From positions 1 to 40,654 of the IMG/VR virus record IMGVR_UViG_3300028864_000048: 40,654 bases of DNA; one strand, 5' to 3'. The notes beneath the pieces were generated by a model. That model was not told the DNA's origin. It did not search any database and worked only from the letters and a program-made list of their open reading frames with translations. Numbering within the stretch: the stretch's first letter is position 1; each line of letters starts with the position of its first letter. A program made the position numbers and the translations under genes. Shown one piece after another: positions 7,312-14,656 of this stretch. This DNA comes from a virus.

Positions 7312-7737
7312 TTATACTGAGATAGAGGAATTGAACCTCTGTAAGCAGACTCCTAAGAGGTAAGCTATTTATCTCTCCACTCTGTGCACTTGTGGATTAG
7401 TCCAGTTCTCAATGGGTCCGACTGTAACGGATAGTACCAAGTCCTTAAAGGCTACCAGGTAAAAGTTTTGAATTACACGCCCAGGGTTTCCTTAGAAACC
7501 TAACTCTATAAAGAGTTATAAGGTAAAAATGTACGTTGCTATCAGAGTTGAAATGTGCGTTCCCTGGCTTTTGGTGATTGCTCCCAAAAAGTTACAAGCT
7601 ACATCTATAGACTAAACTATACTAGTACATTTTATATGGCCAACTATACGGCTAACAATTCACATTCGCCGGACGGCAGATGAATCGGAAGTTCTGAATT
7701 TCACAAAGCTAATAGTGCAAACCAATAGCCTGTATTT
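7312..7737. other. Non-coding region with tRNA-like and hairpin sequences
   Basis: No gene seen. On the minus strand, AGAGG-TTCAATT-CCTCT (about 7322-7338) is a perfect T arm followed by ATCTC, which can pair with GAGAT about 45 bases upstream; the rest of a tRNA is not recognisable. Further right, GGTTTC-CTTA-GAAACC and AACTCT-ATAA-AGAGTT form tandem hairpins near 7485-7517, and CTTTTGG pairs with CCAAAAAG near 7568-7591. Probably decayed tRNA genes or structural RNA. Confidence 0.4.
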
Positions 7738-7908
7738 TTACCACCAAAATATTCCTCCCCAAATGAGGATAAATGAAATAGTGATTATTATCCAAAAGAT
7801 ACTTATTAATGGACCAAAGATATTGAAATCCTTTACGTAATTTTTGGAACTAAGATACAGCAACACTAATAGTATTACTATAAATATAACGAGTTGAATA
7901 CTTACCAT
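7738..7908 (-). CDS. Small two-helix membrane protein
   Basis: A 56-residue hydrophobic protein with two membrane helices (about 5-20 and 31-50) and a Trp-rich end (GGIFWW). I chose the ATG at 7908 (MVSIQLV) because it overlaps the end of the upstream gene by seven bases, giving a coupled start; the longer version from 7929 adds residues out of character. Last gene of a five-gene overlapping cluster. Function unknown. Confidence 0.6.
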   Translation of the reverse strand: MVSIQLVIFIVILLVLLYLSSKNYVKDFNIFGPLISIFWIIITISFILIWGGIFWW

Positions 7909-8141
7909 ACAAAGTTTCCCTTCCACCATGGTTTAGAAGCTTTAATATTTAGTTGAGTAATAGTTTCCTGACAATCAACAAGTTGTTGAGTGTAATAGGC
8001 ATCTCGTTTAATTTGTGCTTCTTTGAAATCTCTACGCATTTCTGCAACAAGATTATCATGCTCTTTACGCAAAGATGTAATTGTTAAAGCATGTGACCAT
8101 GTGACTTCAGCTAGTTTCCTTAAATGATCAGCCTGTTTCAT
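7902..8141 (-). CDS. Small coiled-coil protein
   Basis: A 79-residue, charged helical protein with a long coiled coil (about 20-65) and a C-terminal KPWWKGNFVW. Its ATG overlaps the TGA of the upstream gene, and its stop overlaps the next start, so it is part of a tightly coupled cluster. It may pair with the small membrane protein encoded next. No family recognised. Confidence 0.6.
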   Translation of the reverse strand: MKQADHLRKLAEVTWSHALTITSLRKEHDNLVAEMRRDFKEAQIKRDAYYTQQLVDCQETITQLNIKASKPWWKGNFVW

Positions 8142-8317
8142 CGGTATTTATCGTTGTTACGTCTTTGTACTTTCTTTGCCTTATAAGAATCACGATGTTC
8201 GAGAAATCTTTCAAATTGTGCTTGTTTTTTCTTAGAAATTTGTTGATTTCTTTTTCCTTCTAACTCATCATCATAGATAAGTTCCACTTCTCTTTCGTTA
8301 CCTCTGTAAATAGCCAT
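8138..8317 (-). CDS. Small basic protein (59 aa)
   Basis: A 59-residue ORF starting MAIYRGNEREVELIY, ending in QRRNNDKYR. The second half is rich in Lys, Arg and Gln (KRNQQISKKKQAQF), suggesting a nucleic-acid-binding or disordered tail. It starts inside the end of the upstream gene (20-base overlap) and ends in an ATGA overlap with the next. Placement in the cluster makes it credible. Confidence 0.55.
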   Translation of the reverse strand: MAIYRGNEREVELIYDDELEGKRNQQISKKKQAQFERFLEHRDSYKAKKVQRRNNDKYR

Positions 8318-8651
8318 TACGTACTTTTATTAAATAAGTTAATGAATCACTTTCGCTCATCAATGGAAAGTCTTTTTTAAAAAGATTCTCAAAATTACTT
8401 ACCATTTTACTACAAGAAGACAATTGTTTCGTAGTTACACAAGAATTAATCGATTTAATAATCTTAGTGAAAGCAGCATTTTTTGCAGAAGAATCTTTAA
8501 CAAACATTGGATCTTCAGTAATTAGCATTACCACATAAGTACAAGCGGCACTAAAGCCAATAAATCCTATAAAAACAGATACAGACGTATTAGCTCCAGC
8601 TAACATAAGTCCTGTGAATAGGACTAAAATACCAGTCAATAAAAATTTCAT
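8298..8651 (-). CDS. Small membrane protein with soluble C-terminus
   Basis: A 117-residue protein: two membrane helices (about 4-21 and 24-44), then about 70 soluble residues with two Cys (INSC..., LSSCSK). The start overlaps the TGA of the upstream gene (ATGA). No known family. The topology would put the soluble domain on the same side as the N-terminus, probably the cytoplasm. Confidence 0.6.
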   Translation of the reverse strand: MKFLLTGILVLFTGLMLAGANTSVSVFIGFIGFSAACTYVVMLITEDPMFVKDSSAKNAAFTKIIKSINSCVTTKQLSSCSKMVSNFENLFKKDFPLMSESDSLTYLIKVRNGYLQR

Positions 8652-9202
8652 TTCTTTTTCTTTTTTATTAATTTAATCAGACGATTTTGTTCATTTATTA
8701 TTTGATAATCAGCAATTTGCTTTGTAGGATCTAATCCTATACTAATAGTCCTTGTAACTGCACCTTTTTGATTCTTTGTAAGATCATTAAAGTTAGTAAA
8801 ATCATATACAGGAGGTTGAAACTTTGGTGAAATAATTTCTTTTTTTAGCTTTGCAATCAGTTTATTAGATTCAATTAATTTAGCTTCTAACTTTGCAATT
8901 TTATCGTTTTGAAGAACAGATTGTTTGAATTCATATCCTTTTACTACTACCATCCATGTTTCTAAAAATACTCTTAACGAAGTATAAGAATCATGTATGT
9001 ATAATTTACCCATCAACACTACAATGTACTGTTTCTTAGAATTCTCTGGTAAAAGAATTGAAAGTTGATCAGGGATATTACTAGAAGTTAAATGATTAGG
9101 TACTCTGATTCTTCTGTCAGATATTTGGTAATATGAGGAACCACTCTCATTTTCCTTGAGCACACTTCCGTGTAACTCAAGGAATTTGGATAGTTTACTC
9201 AT
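8648..9202 (-). CDS. Unknown protein, helical with basic tail
   Basis: A 184-residue protein. I use the ATG at 9202 (MSKLSKFLELHG), one base after the stop of the lipoprotein gene; the longer form from 9235 would overlap the lipoprotein reading frame. A beta-rich N-terminal half (YYQISDRRIRVPN, KKQYIVVLMGKLYI) leads to a coiled coil (KIAKLEAKLIESNKLIAKL) and a basic tail (LIKKKKK). No family recognised. Confidence 0.6.
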   Translation of the reverse strand: MSKLSKFLELHGSVLKENESGSSYYQISDRRIRVPNHLTSSNIPDQLSILLPENSKKQYIVVLMGKLYIHDSYTSLRVFLETWMVVVKGYEFKQSVLQNDKIAKLEAKLIESNKLIAKLKKEIISPKFQPPVYDFTNFNDLTKNQKGAVTRTISIGLDPTKQIADYQIINEQNRLIKLIKKKKK

Positions 9203-9203
9203 T

Positions 9204-9350
9204 TTAAGCGTACTGATTATGAACATAACACCCACGATTATAATTCTCTTGGATCATGTTGTTACGTTTCCTATCGAGTTTAGTAGCTTTACAAGAACTC
9301 ATGACTATTACAACTAATAATATCATGATGACACAATAAAGTTTTTTCAT
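9204..9350 (-). CDS. Very small predicted lipoprotein (48 aa)
   Basis: Starts MKKLYCVIMILLVVIVMSSC: basic start, hydrophobic core and a lipobox-like MSSC with Cys20, then 28 mature residues rich in Lys, Arg and Asn. The next gene begins one base after its stop. The signal is convincing despite the short length. Possible role at the membrane or cell surface, for example in excluding other phages, is inference. Confidence 0.6.
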   Translation of the reverse strand: MKKLYCVIMILLVVIVMSSCKATKLDRKRNNMIQENYNRGCYVHNQYA

Positions 9351-9352
9351 TT

Positions 9353-9571
9353 TTACTTTGATTCTTTAACAAGCGTTGATAAATGATTTTTCAACATAAC
9401 CATTGGTAGGCTATCTTGTTTCATAGTGGCTTCACAACCAAGATGTGTATCACTACCTGAATGAATCAGCGTGAAATTTTCCGCAGATAATCCTACTGTC
9501 TTAATCACATCATCAAGTGTGGGCACTGTCAATTTAGTAACATTGTACACAAAAATTGAAATACGTTTCAT
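9353..9571 (-). CDS. Small unknown protein (72 aa)
   Basis: A 72-residue soluble protein, starting MKRISIFVYN; a strand, a helix (TLDDVIKTVGL), a second strand (FTLIHSGSD) and a C-terminal helix suggest a compact alpha-beta fold. It lies two bases upstream of the lipoprotein gene in the same operon, which appears to begin here. No family recognised. Confidence 0.55.
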   Translation of the reverse strand: MKRISIFVYNVTKLTVPTLDDVIKTVGLSAENFTLIHSGSDTHLGCEATMKQDSLPMVMLKNHLSTLVKESK

Positions 9572-9645
9572 AATCTTTTTTTTAGAGTTTGAGCTTTATA
9601 TATTTAAATAATTAGTAAAATTGCATTTAAACTCCAAATAATTAT

Positions 9646-9653
9646 TATCTTTG
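9646..9653 (+). promoter_or_regulatory. Promoter (-7 TATCTTTG)
   Basis: TATCTTTG fits TAnnTTTG; ATTG at 9620-9623 is a near -33 element. The ATG of the T5orf172-type gene lies 24 bases downstream of the box. Confidence 0.55.
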
Positions 9654-9676
9654 TAAATTACTAAATAAATAATTAC

Positions 9677-10276
9677 ATGGTATATTTTATAAAAATTAAA
9701 GAACAAGATTACATCAAAATTGGTTACACTAAATACAAAGACCCTATAAAAAGAATTTCTGCAATAACACGTGGAATGCCATTTGATGTTGAACTAATAT
9801 TATTACTTGAAGGAGACGAAACTTTAGAATCAGCTCTACACATTAAGTTTATTAATTTACTGCATCGAAATGAATGGTTTAACTATTCCTTAGAAATTAA
9901 AGAATTTATTAAAAGTAATTTACATTTGAATATTGTAATTACTAAAAAAGAACAAACTCGATTTAAAGTGTTTCCACAACACTTAATTGATCAAGTTAAT
10001 ATTTTATATGTACAGAAATTATCTTATAAAGAGATTTCAAAATACATTGATTTAACTGAAGCCCAAATCAAAAGGCTTATTATTGATAATCATTTATATA
10101 CTTTAAGAAATGATTCAAAAAGTATTAATTATGAGTATTACACAGGAAAACGACTCCGTAAAAATGCATTACGAGATTATCGTAAAAATTTAATAACTAG
10201 ATTAGAATTACAACAAGTTTACTTAAAATATCCAGTTAAAAAAATGCGTAAAGAAATAGCTTTATTAGTAAATTGA
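9677..10276 (+). CDS. T5orf172/MUG113-type GIY-YIG protein
   Basis: A 199-residue protein on the plus strand within a leftward gene block. The N-terminal 90 residues fit the T5orf172/MUG113 branch of GIY-YIG nucleases: VYFIKI, then YIKIGYTK, an Arg in KRISAI, ESALHIKF and the end motif NEWFNYS. The C-terminal half looks like a DNA-binding part, with a helix-turn-helix-like stretch (SYKEISKYIDLTEAQIKRLI). Opposite orientation, own promoter and a hairpin terminator after it mark it as an independently inserted selfish or mobile gene. Cleavage target unknown. Confidence 0.8.
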   Translation: MVYFIKIKEQDYIKIGYTKYKDPIKRISAITRGMPFDVELILLLEGDETLESALHIKFINLLHRNEWFNYSLEIKEFIKSNLHLNIVITKKEQTRFKVFPQHLIDQVNILYVQKLSYKEISKYIDLTEAQIKRLIIDNHLYTLRNDSKSINYEYYTGKRLRKNALRDYRKNLITRLELQQVYLKYPVKKMRKEIALLVN

Positions 10277-10328
10277 TACTCGGAACTTTTACGAGTAAAC
10301 TCCCAACATTAGTACTTGCTGGGAGTTT
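10277..10328. terminator. Tandem hairpins between converging genes
   Basis: TACTCG/CGAGTA (10277-10282 with 10292-10297) is followed by AAACTCCCA/TGGGAGTTT (10297-10305 with 10320-10328). They share a base at 10297 so may alternate. The position between converging genes suggests a two-way terminator, although T tracts are short. Confidence 0.5.
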
Positions 10329-10352
10329 GGTGTTTGTATTCTTTACTAATTT

Positions 10353-10658
10353 TTACTTATTAAATCTCCACATAATTGTGTCTTTAGGGAGATAAGGCTC
10401 ACTTGACTTAATTTGAATAAAAGTCACTGTATTGTTTGCAATCCTCTTAATCTTATAAGTGTACAGATTGGGGGAAGTTGCAAAGAATGTTTCACGTTTA
10501 ACAGTCAACATCACCACTTTTTCCTCAACAATTGAGGGATCAGTAGGAATTTGAAATGTTACTTCAGTAGTCCTTTCAATACTTCTTCGTCCAGACTTTG
10601 ATCCACACGATGCCAATATCAGACATAGCATGATGATAACAAAACTAATTCTCTTCAT
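10353..10658 (-). CDS. Predicted lipoprotein (101 aa)
   Basis: N-terminus MKRISFVIIMLCLILASCGS gives a signal with lipobox LASC and Cys18, followed by GSKSGRRS, a flexible linker. The mature part of about 80 residues is beta-rich (KVVMLTVKRETF, NTVTFIQIKSS) and ends DTIMWRFNK. The downstream half of a two-gene unit with 10679-11146. Its site of action is the periplasm or outer surface; function unknown. Confidence 0.7.
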   Translation of the reverse strand: MKRISFVIIMLCLILASCGSKSGRRSIERTTEVTFQIPTDPSIVEEKVVMLTVKRETFFATSPNLYTYKIKRIANNTVTFIQIKSSEPYLPKDTIMWRFNK

Positions 10659-10678
10659 TGGATTAAATGTTTCAAGCG

Positions 10679-11146
10679 TTATAAAAATTTCTTATTTTCT
10701 TTAGCTGTCCATGAATCAGGTTGCCAAATTCCTAAACCAATTGAAATAATTCCATCTTTGTAACCGATAAATAGATTAGAATTGTTGGAATTTTTCATGT
10801 GGTCAATTAAAGCAATTTCACAAACAACCTTATTATCCCAAGGGCATTTAAGATCCTCAGCTTTCATTTTAATTGCTGATCCAAATTCTTCTACAAAATC
10901 ATGTTCAGGAGTTTTGTGATTATGTCCCTGACTTAATATCCGATTTGTAACAATACTTGTATATGGGTAAAAACCCACAACTTTGAAATTCTCCGGCTTT
11001 AGCCAAAGCATAATTTCACGGGAAAGATAAACCTTAGAAGGAAATGAATCAACTTCTTCAAGTTTTTTTTGTGGTGCTTTTGCAAAAACAAGTATAATTA
11101 AAACACCAAATGCTAATCCTATTCCAAAAATTATTATATCTAACAT
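10679..11146 (-). CDS. Membrane-anchored protein, unknown
   Basis: A 155-residue protein with one N-terminal membrane helix (about 2-22) and a soluble domain of about 130 residues. The domain contains an HNHKTPEHDF stretch with three His and several acidic residues, which might bind metal, and two Cys (KCPWDNKVVCE). I do not recognise a family. It precedes the lipoprotein gene by 20 bases, so the two may work together at the envelope. Confidence 0.6.
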   Translation of the reverse strand: MLDIIIFGIGLAFGVLIILVFAKAPQKKLEEVDSFPSKVYLSREIMLWLKPENFKVVGFYPYTSIVTNRILSQGHNHKTPEHDFVEEFGSAIKMKAEDLKCPWDNKVVCEIALIDHMKNSNNSNLFIGYKDGIISIGLGIWQPDSWTAKENKKFL

Positions 11147-11162
11147 GTGTTTGAGTTTTTAA

Positions 11163-11199
11163 AGTTTCCTACTCACCCTTTACAAGGCTTTCGGAAACT
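11163..11199. other. Hairpin upstream of 10679-11146
   Basis: AGTTTCC (11163-11169) pairs with GGAAACT (11193-11199), with an inner CCTT/AAGG. It lies just in front of the membrane-protein start, in a leader position on the minus strand. Confidence 0.35.
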
Positions 11200-11207
11200 C
11201 AAGATTT

Positions 11208-11318
11208 TTAGTATATGTCCTCTTTCATGAACTTTTCAGCTTCTTTAATCAAAACATCAGCATTCAATAATTGATTAATCTTACGTAATGTTCAATCGAT
11301 ATCTTTCTCATCTTTAAA
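11208..11318 (-). pseudogene. Broken reading frame, remnant of a small gene
   Basis: In one minus-strand frame FKDEKDID, then an in-frame TGA (11292-11294), then TLRKINQLLNADVLIKEA and further helical sequence up to a TAA at 11208. No start codon lies in this frame. A one-base shift at the end of the 33-residue ORF just upstream would join the two into a membrane-helix plus amphipathic-helix protein of about 70 residues. Either two lesions or sequencing errors. Confidence 0.35.
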
Positions 11319-11415
11319 ATATTACACAAGTTATAATAATGATAATTAATCCAGCTGCAGGTATTTCCATCCCAACAGCTTGTAATTCACGATAAAACGC
11401 TATTAATGCTTTCAT
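11314..11415 (-). CDS. Very small membrane protein (33 aa), perhaps truncated
   Basis: Starts MKALIAFYRELQAVGMEI, followed by a hydrophobic helix (AAGLIIIIITCVIF) and stop. Lies nine bases after the preceding gene. It may be complete as a single-helix peptide, or be the 5' part of the broken gene that continues at 11318. Confidence 0.4.
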   Translation of the reverse strand: MKALIAFYRELQAVGMEIPAAGLIIIIITCVIF

Positions 11416-11424
11416 TGCTGAAAT

Positions 11425-11691
11425 TTAAAAGGTTAATACTTTAACTACAGTTTGTCCTGGTAATATAGAATAAAACCAGTCTAAAGACATAGAATACTCA
11501 GTGTCTAAACATGCTTCAATCATATTCTTTACGCTGTCTAGATCGTTAGACCTCAACATAGCTAATAAAGTGACATACAAATTAGGATCAATTTGATCCT
11601 GAATCATCTGGAGATTCTTAATCAATTCATTCATATATAAGTTGTTTTGAGTTCTTTCGTTCTTTTCAGGGGTTATTCTTATTCGTACCAT
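11425..11691 (-). CDS. Small helical protein, unknown
   Basis: An 88-residue protein: basic start (MVRIRITPEK), then amphipathic helices (NELIKNLQMIQDQI, VTLLAMLRSNDLDSVKNM). No motif recognised. Start codon overlaps the end of the upstream gene by 13 bases, so it belongs to that unit. A start at MNELIKNLQ (20 residues in) is also possible. Confidence 0.55.
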   Translation of the reverse strand: MVRIRITPEKNERTQNNLYMNELIKNLQMIQDQIDPNLYVTLLAMLRSNDLDSVKNMIEACLDTEYSMSLDWFYSILPGQTVVKVLTF

Positions 11692-12035
11692 GGTTGAAAA
11701 TCATTCCATAGTCTGTCTTCTTCATCATGTATTTGCTTCCATGTAGCCTTATCATCGTATTGAGGAATACCTCCAAACTTTTCTACTGCCTTTTGAGAGC
11801 AATAGGTTTCTTTGGCAGACTTGTAAAATTCCTCAAACTGTTTATCAGAGCCCATGAGAGCAAAGATTTCCAATGAGTTTGGCTTTAGAGTTGGATGCAA
11901 ATATATGGAAGGTAAAGCTTTTACTTGTTCTACTGAAATTGTAGCAGGATTAAAAATAACTGCTTTCATTCCATGAGAATAATTATTACTACCAAAATTG
12001 ACGGCAATATGACCATTAATGTCTATCTTTTCCAT
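11679..12035 (-). CDS. Unknown soluble protein
   Basis: A 118-residue protein starting MEKIDINGH; the longer frame to 12071 would need a GTG start and has no support. Acidic and aromatic C-terminus (EEDRLWNDFQPWYE). No family recognised. First gene of the unit that includes 11425-11691 and 11314-11415, preceded by a non-coding stretch. Confidence 0.55.
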   Translation of the reverse strand: MEKIDINGHIAVNFGSNNYSHGMKAVIFNPATISVEQVKALPSIYLHPTLKPNSLEIFALMGSDKQFEEFYKSAKETYCSQKAVEKFGGIPQYDDKATWKQIHDEEDRLWNDFQPWYE

Positions 12036-12515
12036 GAGAATTGTGTTTTTTGAGTTTGAGCTACCATGCACTCCGAGTATTTAGGGATATTTATACTCAT
12101 CCCAAGGAACATTTTGAGTTAGATTTACATCTATATTCACATACTAATGATTTATAGTAGTGATAATTGATTAAATCTGTGAATTCCCCTACTTGCATAA
12201 TTAGGGCTTAGAGAGATTCTGGAAATAGTGGAAATATAGGGAGTGGGAGAGTGGCAGAGGCATCTCCCAACCCTTAATCCTTAATTACTTATAGAAGATA
12301 TATCGTGGTAAATCTCTCTAGAATAAGTACTAAAATAAGTACTAATCCCCAAGTATATCAATAGATTTTCTTGGGAATTTTATCATTATAAGAACGAATA
12401 ATAACCATAATAAATATAATAAATATAACCCCGAAGTTCTCACTCTCCGGGATTACACATTTTGAAATTTACCATGATTAAAGTGACCATTATTAGAATC
12501 GAACTAACCCTCCAC
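12036..12515. other. Non-coding region with long-range stem
   Basis: Mostly non-coding. TAGAGAGATT (12209-12218) and AATCTCTCTA (12311-12320) form a 10-base stem closing about 110 bases; inside, GGGAGA pairs with TCTCCC near 12239-12272. After it, AATAAGTACT occurs twice (about 12322-12342), then CCCAAG/CTTGGG forms a hairpin near 12347-12376. A T-loop-like GTTAG-TTCGATT-CTAAT occurs on the minus strand near 12493-12509 without a full tRNA. Possibly a structured RNA. Confidence 0.35.
12097..12198 (-). CDS. Possible very small protein (33 aa)
   Basis: ORF starting MQVGEFTDLINYHYYKSL, ending KCSLG, with three Cys (VCEYRC, KCS). It lies upstream of the 11679-12035 gene in the same direction. 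Short length and no other support; could be chance. Confidence 0.25.
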   Translation of the reverse strand: MQVGEFTDLINYHYYKSLVCEYRCKSNSKCSLG

Positions 12516-12767
12516 TTATGGCCATAACCAATCAACTAAGAATCTACTATCTCCATTCTCAGCTAAGGTTAAAAATATCTCTGTATTCAAAGGCAAGTCT
12601 GTGTAACTATTTGGAGCTATCCATCCCTCTCCTTCTATGAACATTCTATAGCTCTCCAAGATAGTTACCTTGGATAATACTGTCACTAAAGATGTTCCTC
12701 TTCCATAGGATCTATTATCCCTCCTTGTGTTGTCTTGCCAATACATAGTATACGTAACCTGATTCAC
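12516..12767 (-). CDS. Small unknown protein (83 aa)
   Basis: Begins MNQVTYTMYWQDN; aromatic-rich, beta-type sequence with a mid helix (LVTVLSKVTILESY) and a C-terminal DSRFLVDWLWP. Its stop region is the palindrome TTATGGCCATAA. No family recognised. Likely a single-gene unit flanked by hairpins. Confidence 0.5.
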   Translation of the reverse strand: MNQVTYTMYWQDNTRRDNRSYGRGTSLVTVLSKVTILESYRMFIEGEGWIAPNSYTDLPLNTEIFLTLAENGDSRFLVDWLWP

Positions 12768-12914
12768 TACTTTAGCTCAGGTTGGGCTTAGTCATTACAT
12801 TCTACCTAATTCTTTATGACGAATTCCAATAGGCATAGCCACGGCTTCCCCTCGCGTAGCCAGAGCAAAGAGGCGAATTTCGCCTAATGTCTTTTGAGTT
12901 TAATTAATACATAA

Positions 12915-12952
12915 ATTAATGCTTAAGCTCCGTTAGGAGCTCAAGCGTTAAT
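12915..12952 (-). terminator. Long hairpin terminator after 12963-13472
   Basis: ATTAATGCTTAAGCTCC pairs with GGAGCTCAAGCGTTAAT in 16 of 17 positions around a GTTA loop. It lies ten bases downstream of the stop of the leftward gene. A second short stem AGGCGA/TCGCCT lies further left near 12870-12885. Confidence 0.6.
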
Positions 12953-12962
12953 TTTTGGGGAG

Positions 12963-13472
12963 TTATGCAACTTCCCATGCGTAATGTTTCTGATCACGCA
13001 TTACCGGTTGACCTTTTTCGTCAAGTGCAGGTTTACGGTCAGTACCGAAGGTTGGAGTTTTGAAGCTTCCAACAGCTACGCATTTAATCGTTTTCCCATC
13101 GATCTCGTCAAGTATCTCAGCTATGCTGATGCTTGTTGGAAGATCTTTGGATTGCGGATGAAATTTACCTTCACGGTCGCGCCTTAGTAACGTTCCTAGG
13201 CTCAACAGTTTACCACCTTCGACTTTGATGTACTTAAAGGTAGTCTTAGTAGCCTTCTTCTCCTGAGCTGGAGTCAACGCAGTTGTTACGCGTTTGCCAT
13301 CTACCATCGTTGCTTCGGCTTCATCGTAATTAGCCTTGTCGATTACCAACTCATCTCCTTCATTAAATGACCAGATGTTTCCGCCAGGGACAACACCAAG
13401 TTCTGCGGTAGCAATATCAATTGCTTTAGGAGTACCAACCATTCTTTCGATTACTTCTGAATTTAACAGCAT
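12963..13472 (-). CDS. Unknown conserved-looking protein
   Basis: A 169-residue soluble protein with higher G+C than its AT-rich surroundings, and codon use that suggests strong expression or recent transfer. It is rich in Thr, Lys and short beta strands (FKYIKVEGGKLLSLGTLLRR), with a helix SIAEILDEIDGK and C-terminal KHYAWEVA. No cysteine pairs, no catalytic motif. Fold could be an OB-type nucleic-acid binder, but this is a guess. It has a dedicated strong terminator, fitting an abundant single-gene product. Confidence 0.65.
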   Translation of the reverse strand: MLLNSEVIERMVGTPKAIDIATAELGVVPGGNIWSFNEGDELVIDKANYDEAEATMVDGKRVTTALTPAQEKKATKTTFKYIKVEGGKLLSLGTLLRRDREGKFHPQSKDLPTSISIAEILDEIDGKTIKCVAVGSFKTPTFGTDRKPALDEKGQPVMRDQKHYAWEVA

Positions 13473-13616
13473 GTCTTTTTATTTTTTAGTTTACCACTAA
13501 CTCACGGCAGGGGGCTTGAGAGTATAGACCCTTCGCGTTAATATACTATATATCAATTTTTTAAAAAATTTTTAAAATTTTATTTAAAAATAATAACCCC
13601 CTACGAAAATAATACG

Positions 13617-13624
13617 TATATTTG
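13617..13624 (+). promoter_or_regulatory. Promoter (-7 TATATTTG)
   Basis: TATATTTG fits TAnnTTTG, followed by GCATAC. The ATG of the HNH gene lies 21 bases downstream of the box. No clear -33 TTTG. Confidence 0.55.
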
Positions 13625-13645
13625 CATACATCAAAATTATTAAAA

Positions 13646-14560
13646 ATGAACAATCGAGAATTATTAACAATCCTAGCATTAAGAACTATAGTAGGAGACG
13701 ACAAAACTGCAGAAGAATTATCAAAACTTATGAGTTGTAATGATGATACTTTAAGAAAATGTATTAAAGAATTAGAAAACAAAAAGTATATTGAAGTACA
13801 TAGATTAACTGGGTATGTATATCAATATAAAGTGTTATTAAATTTGGAACTATCTCCTCCTAAATTTCTTAGTTTACCTTTACCTAGAATTACTAAAGAA
13901 TATTTAAGTAGGATTTATCTTAACTATAATGAATTCAATCTTTTATTTACTAAAACTAAACAAATGAAATTACTTAATTGCCCAACTTGGTTAGGATATA
14001 ATAATTTTTTAAAATCCTTAGAACCTTATGGAGGTATTACAGATAAATTATTTAATGAAAACTATATAAATAGAACTATATCAAATACTGTTAGAGATAC
14101 AAATGGTTATTTAAAATATATATATCATGATACTGGGAGACCAAAAAATTATTTATGTAAAGTATGTGGAACTACAGATCCAACTATGTTTAATAAGAAA
14201 AGTAAAAGTTGTTGTACTCATTGTACTTCTGGAATACATGATTCAAAAATTATAGATATTGCCAAATATTTTAAATATAAATTTAGTTGTATTAGAGGAT
14301 CTGCTACTAAAAGAGATTTAGCATTTAATTTAACTGTGGAGGATTTAATTTCTCAATATTTGAAACAGAATAAAGTATGTGCTTTTAGTAAGAAAGAATT
14401 TATTATGGGAGATGAAAATTACATGCTCTCTATAGATAGAATAGACTCCACTAAAGGGTACGTCAAAAATAATTTTCAATTTATTAGAATGGTATACAAT
14501 AGGATGAAAGGCACTTTACCTAATGAAGAATTTTTAACAATACTAAAAGATGCTTCTTAA
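13646..14560 (+). CDS. Winged-helix / zinc / HNH homing-type endonuclease
   Basis: A 304-residue protein. N-terminal 60 residues look like a winged helix (TAEELSKLMSCNDDTLRKCI then KKYIEVHR). The middle carries a four-Cys zinc site: CKVC (about 171-174) and CCTHC (about 194-198). The C-terminus has the phage HNH variant LSIDRIDSTKGYVKNNFQFI followed by NRMKG. Start chosen at ATG 13646; the TTG at 13622 lies inside the promoter. Such enzymes are homing nucleases, but the wHTH at the front is unusual and could let it regulate its own promoter. First gene rightward after the leftward block. Confidence 0.8.
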   Translation: MNNRELLTILALRTIVGDDKTAEELSKLMSCNDDTLRKCIKELENKKYIEVHRLTGYVYQYKVLLNLELSPPKFLSLPLPRITKEYLSRIYLNYNEFNLLFTKTKQMKLLNCPTWLGYNNFLKSLEPYGGITDKLFNENYINRTISNTVRDTNGYLKYIYHDTGRPKNYLCKVCGTTDPTMFNKKSKSCCTHCTSGIHDSKIIDIAKYFKYKFSCIRGSATKRDLAFNLTVEDLISQYLKQNKVCAFSKKEFIMGDENYMLSIDRIDSTKGYVKNNFQFIRMVYNRMKGTLPNEEFLTILKDAS

Positions 14561-14615
14561 TTCCCTCTCATCTAAAAAATATAAAAATTTTTTTCCTCAT
14601 CATTATAATTATTCG

Positions 14616-14623
14616 TATCTTTG
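14616..14623 (+). promoter_or_regulatory. Promoter (-7 TATCTTTG)
   Basis: TATCTTTG fits TAnnTTTG. It drives the 14657-15525 pair. The leader holds ATG-AAC-TAA at 14647-14655 just before the start codon. Confidence 0.55.
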
Positions 14624-14656
14624 TTGGCTCAATAATGAGAAATTAAATGAACTAAT

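Noticed and set aside
7477-7640. Group I intron core in the gene-free region
   Set aside because: Some strings resemble core elements, but no convincing P7/S pairing and no interrupted gene around it.
12820-12905. Short minus-strand frame ending MPIGIRHKELGRM, in a G+C-rich patch
   Set aside because: Only 13 codons from the ATG; longer reading lacks a start. Region holds a hairpin instead.
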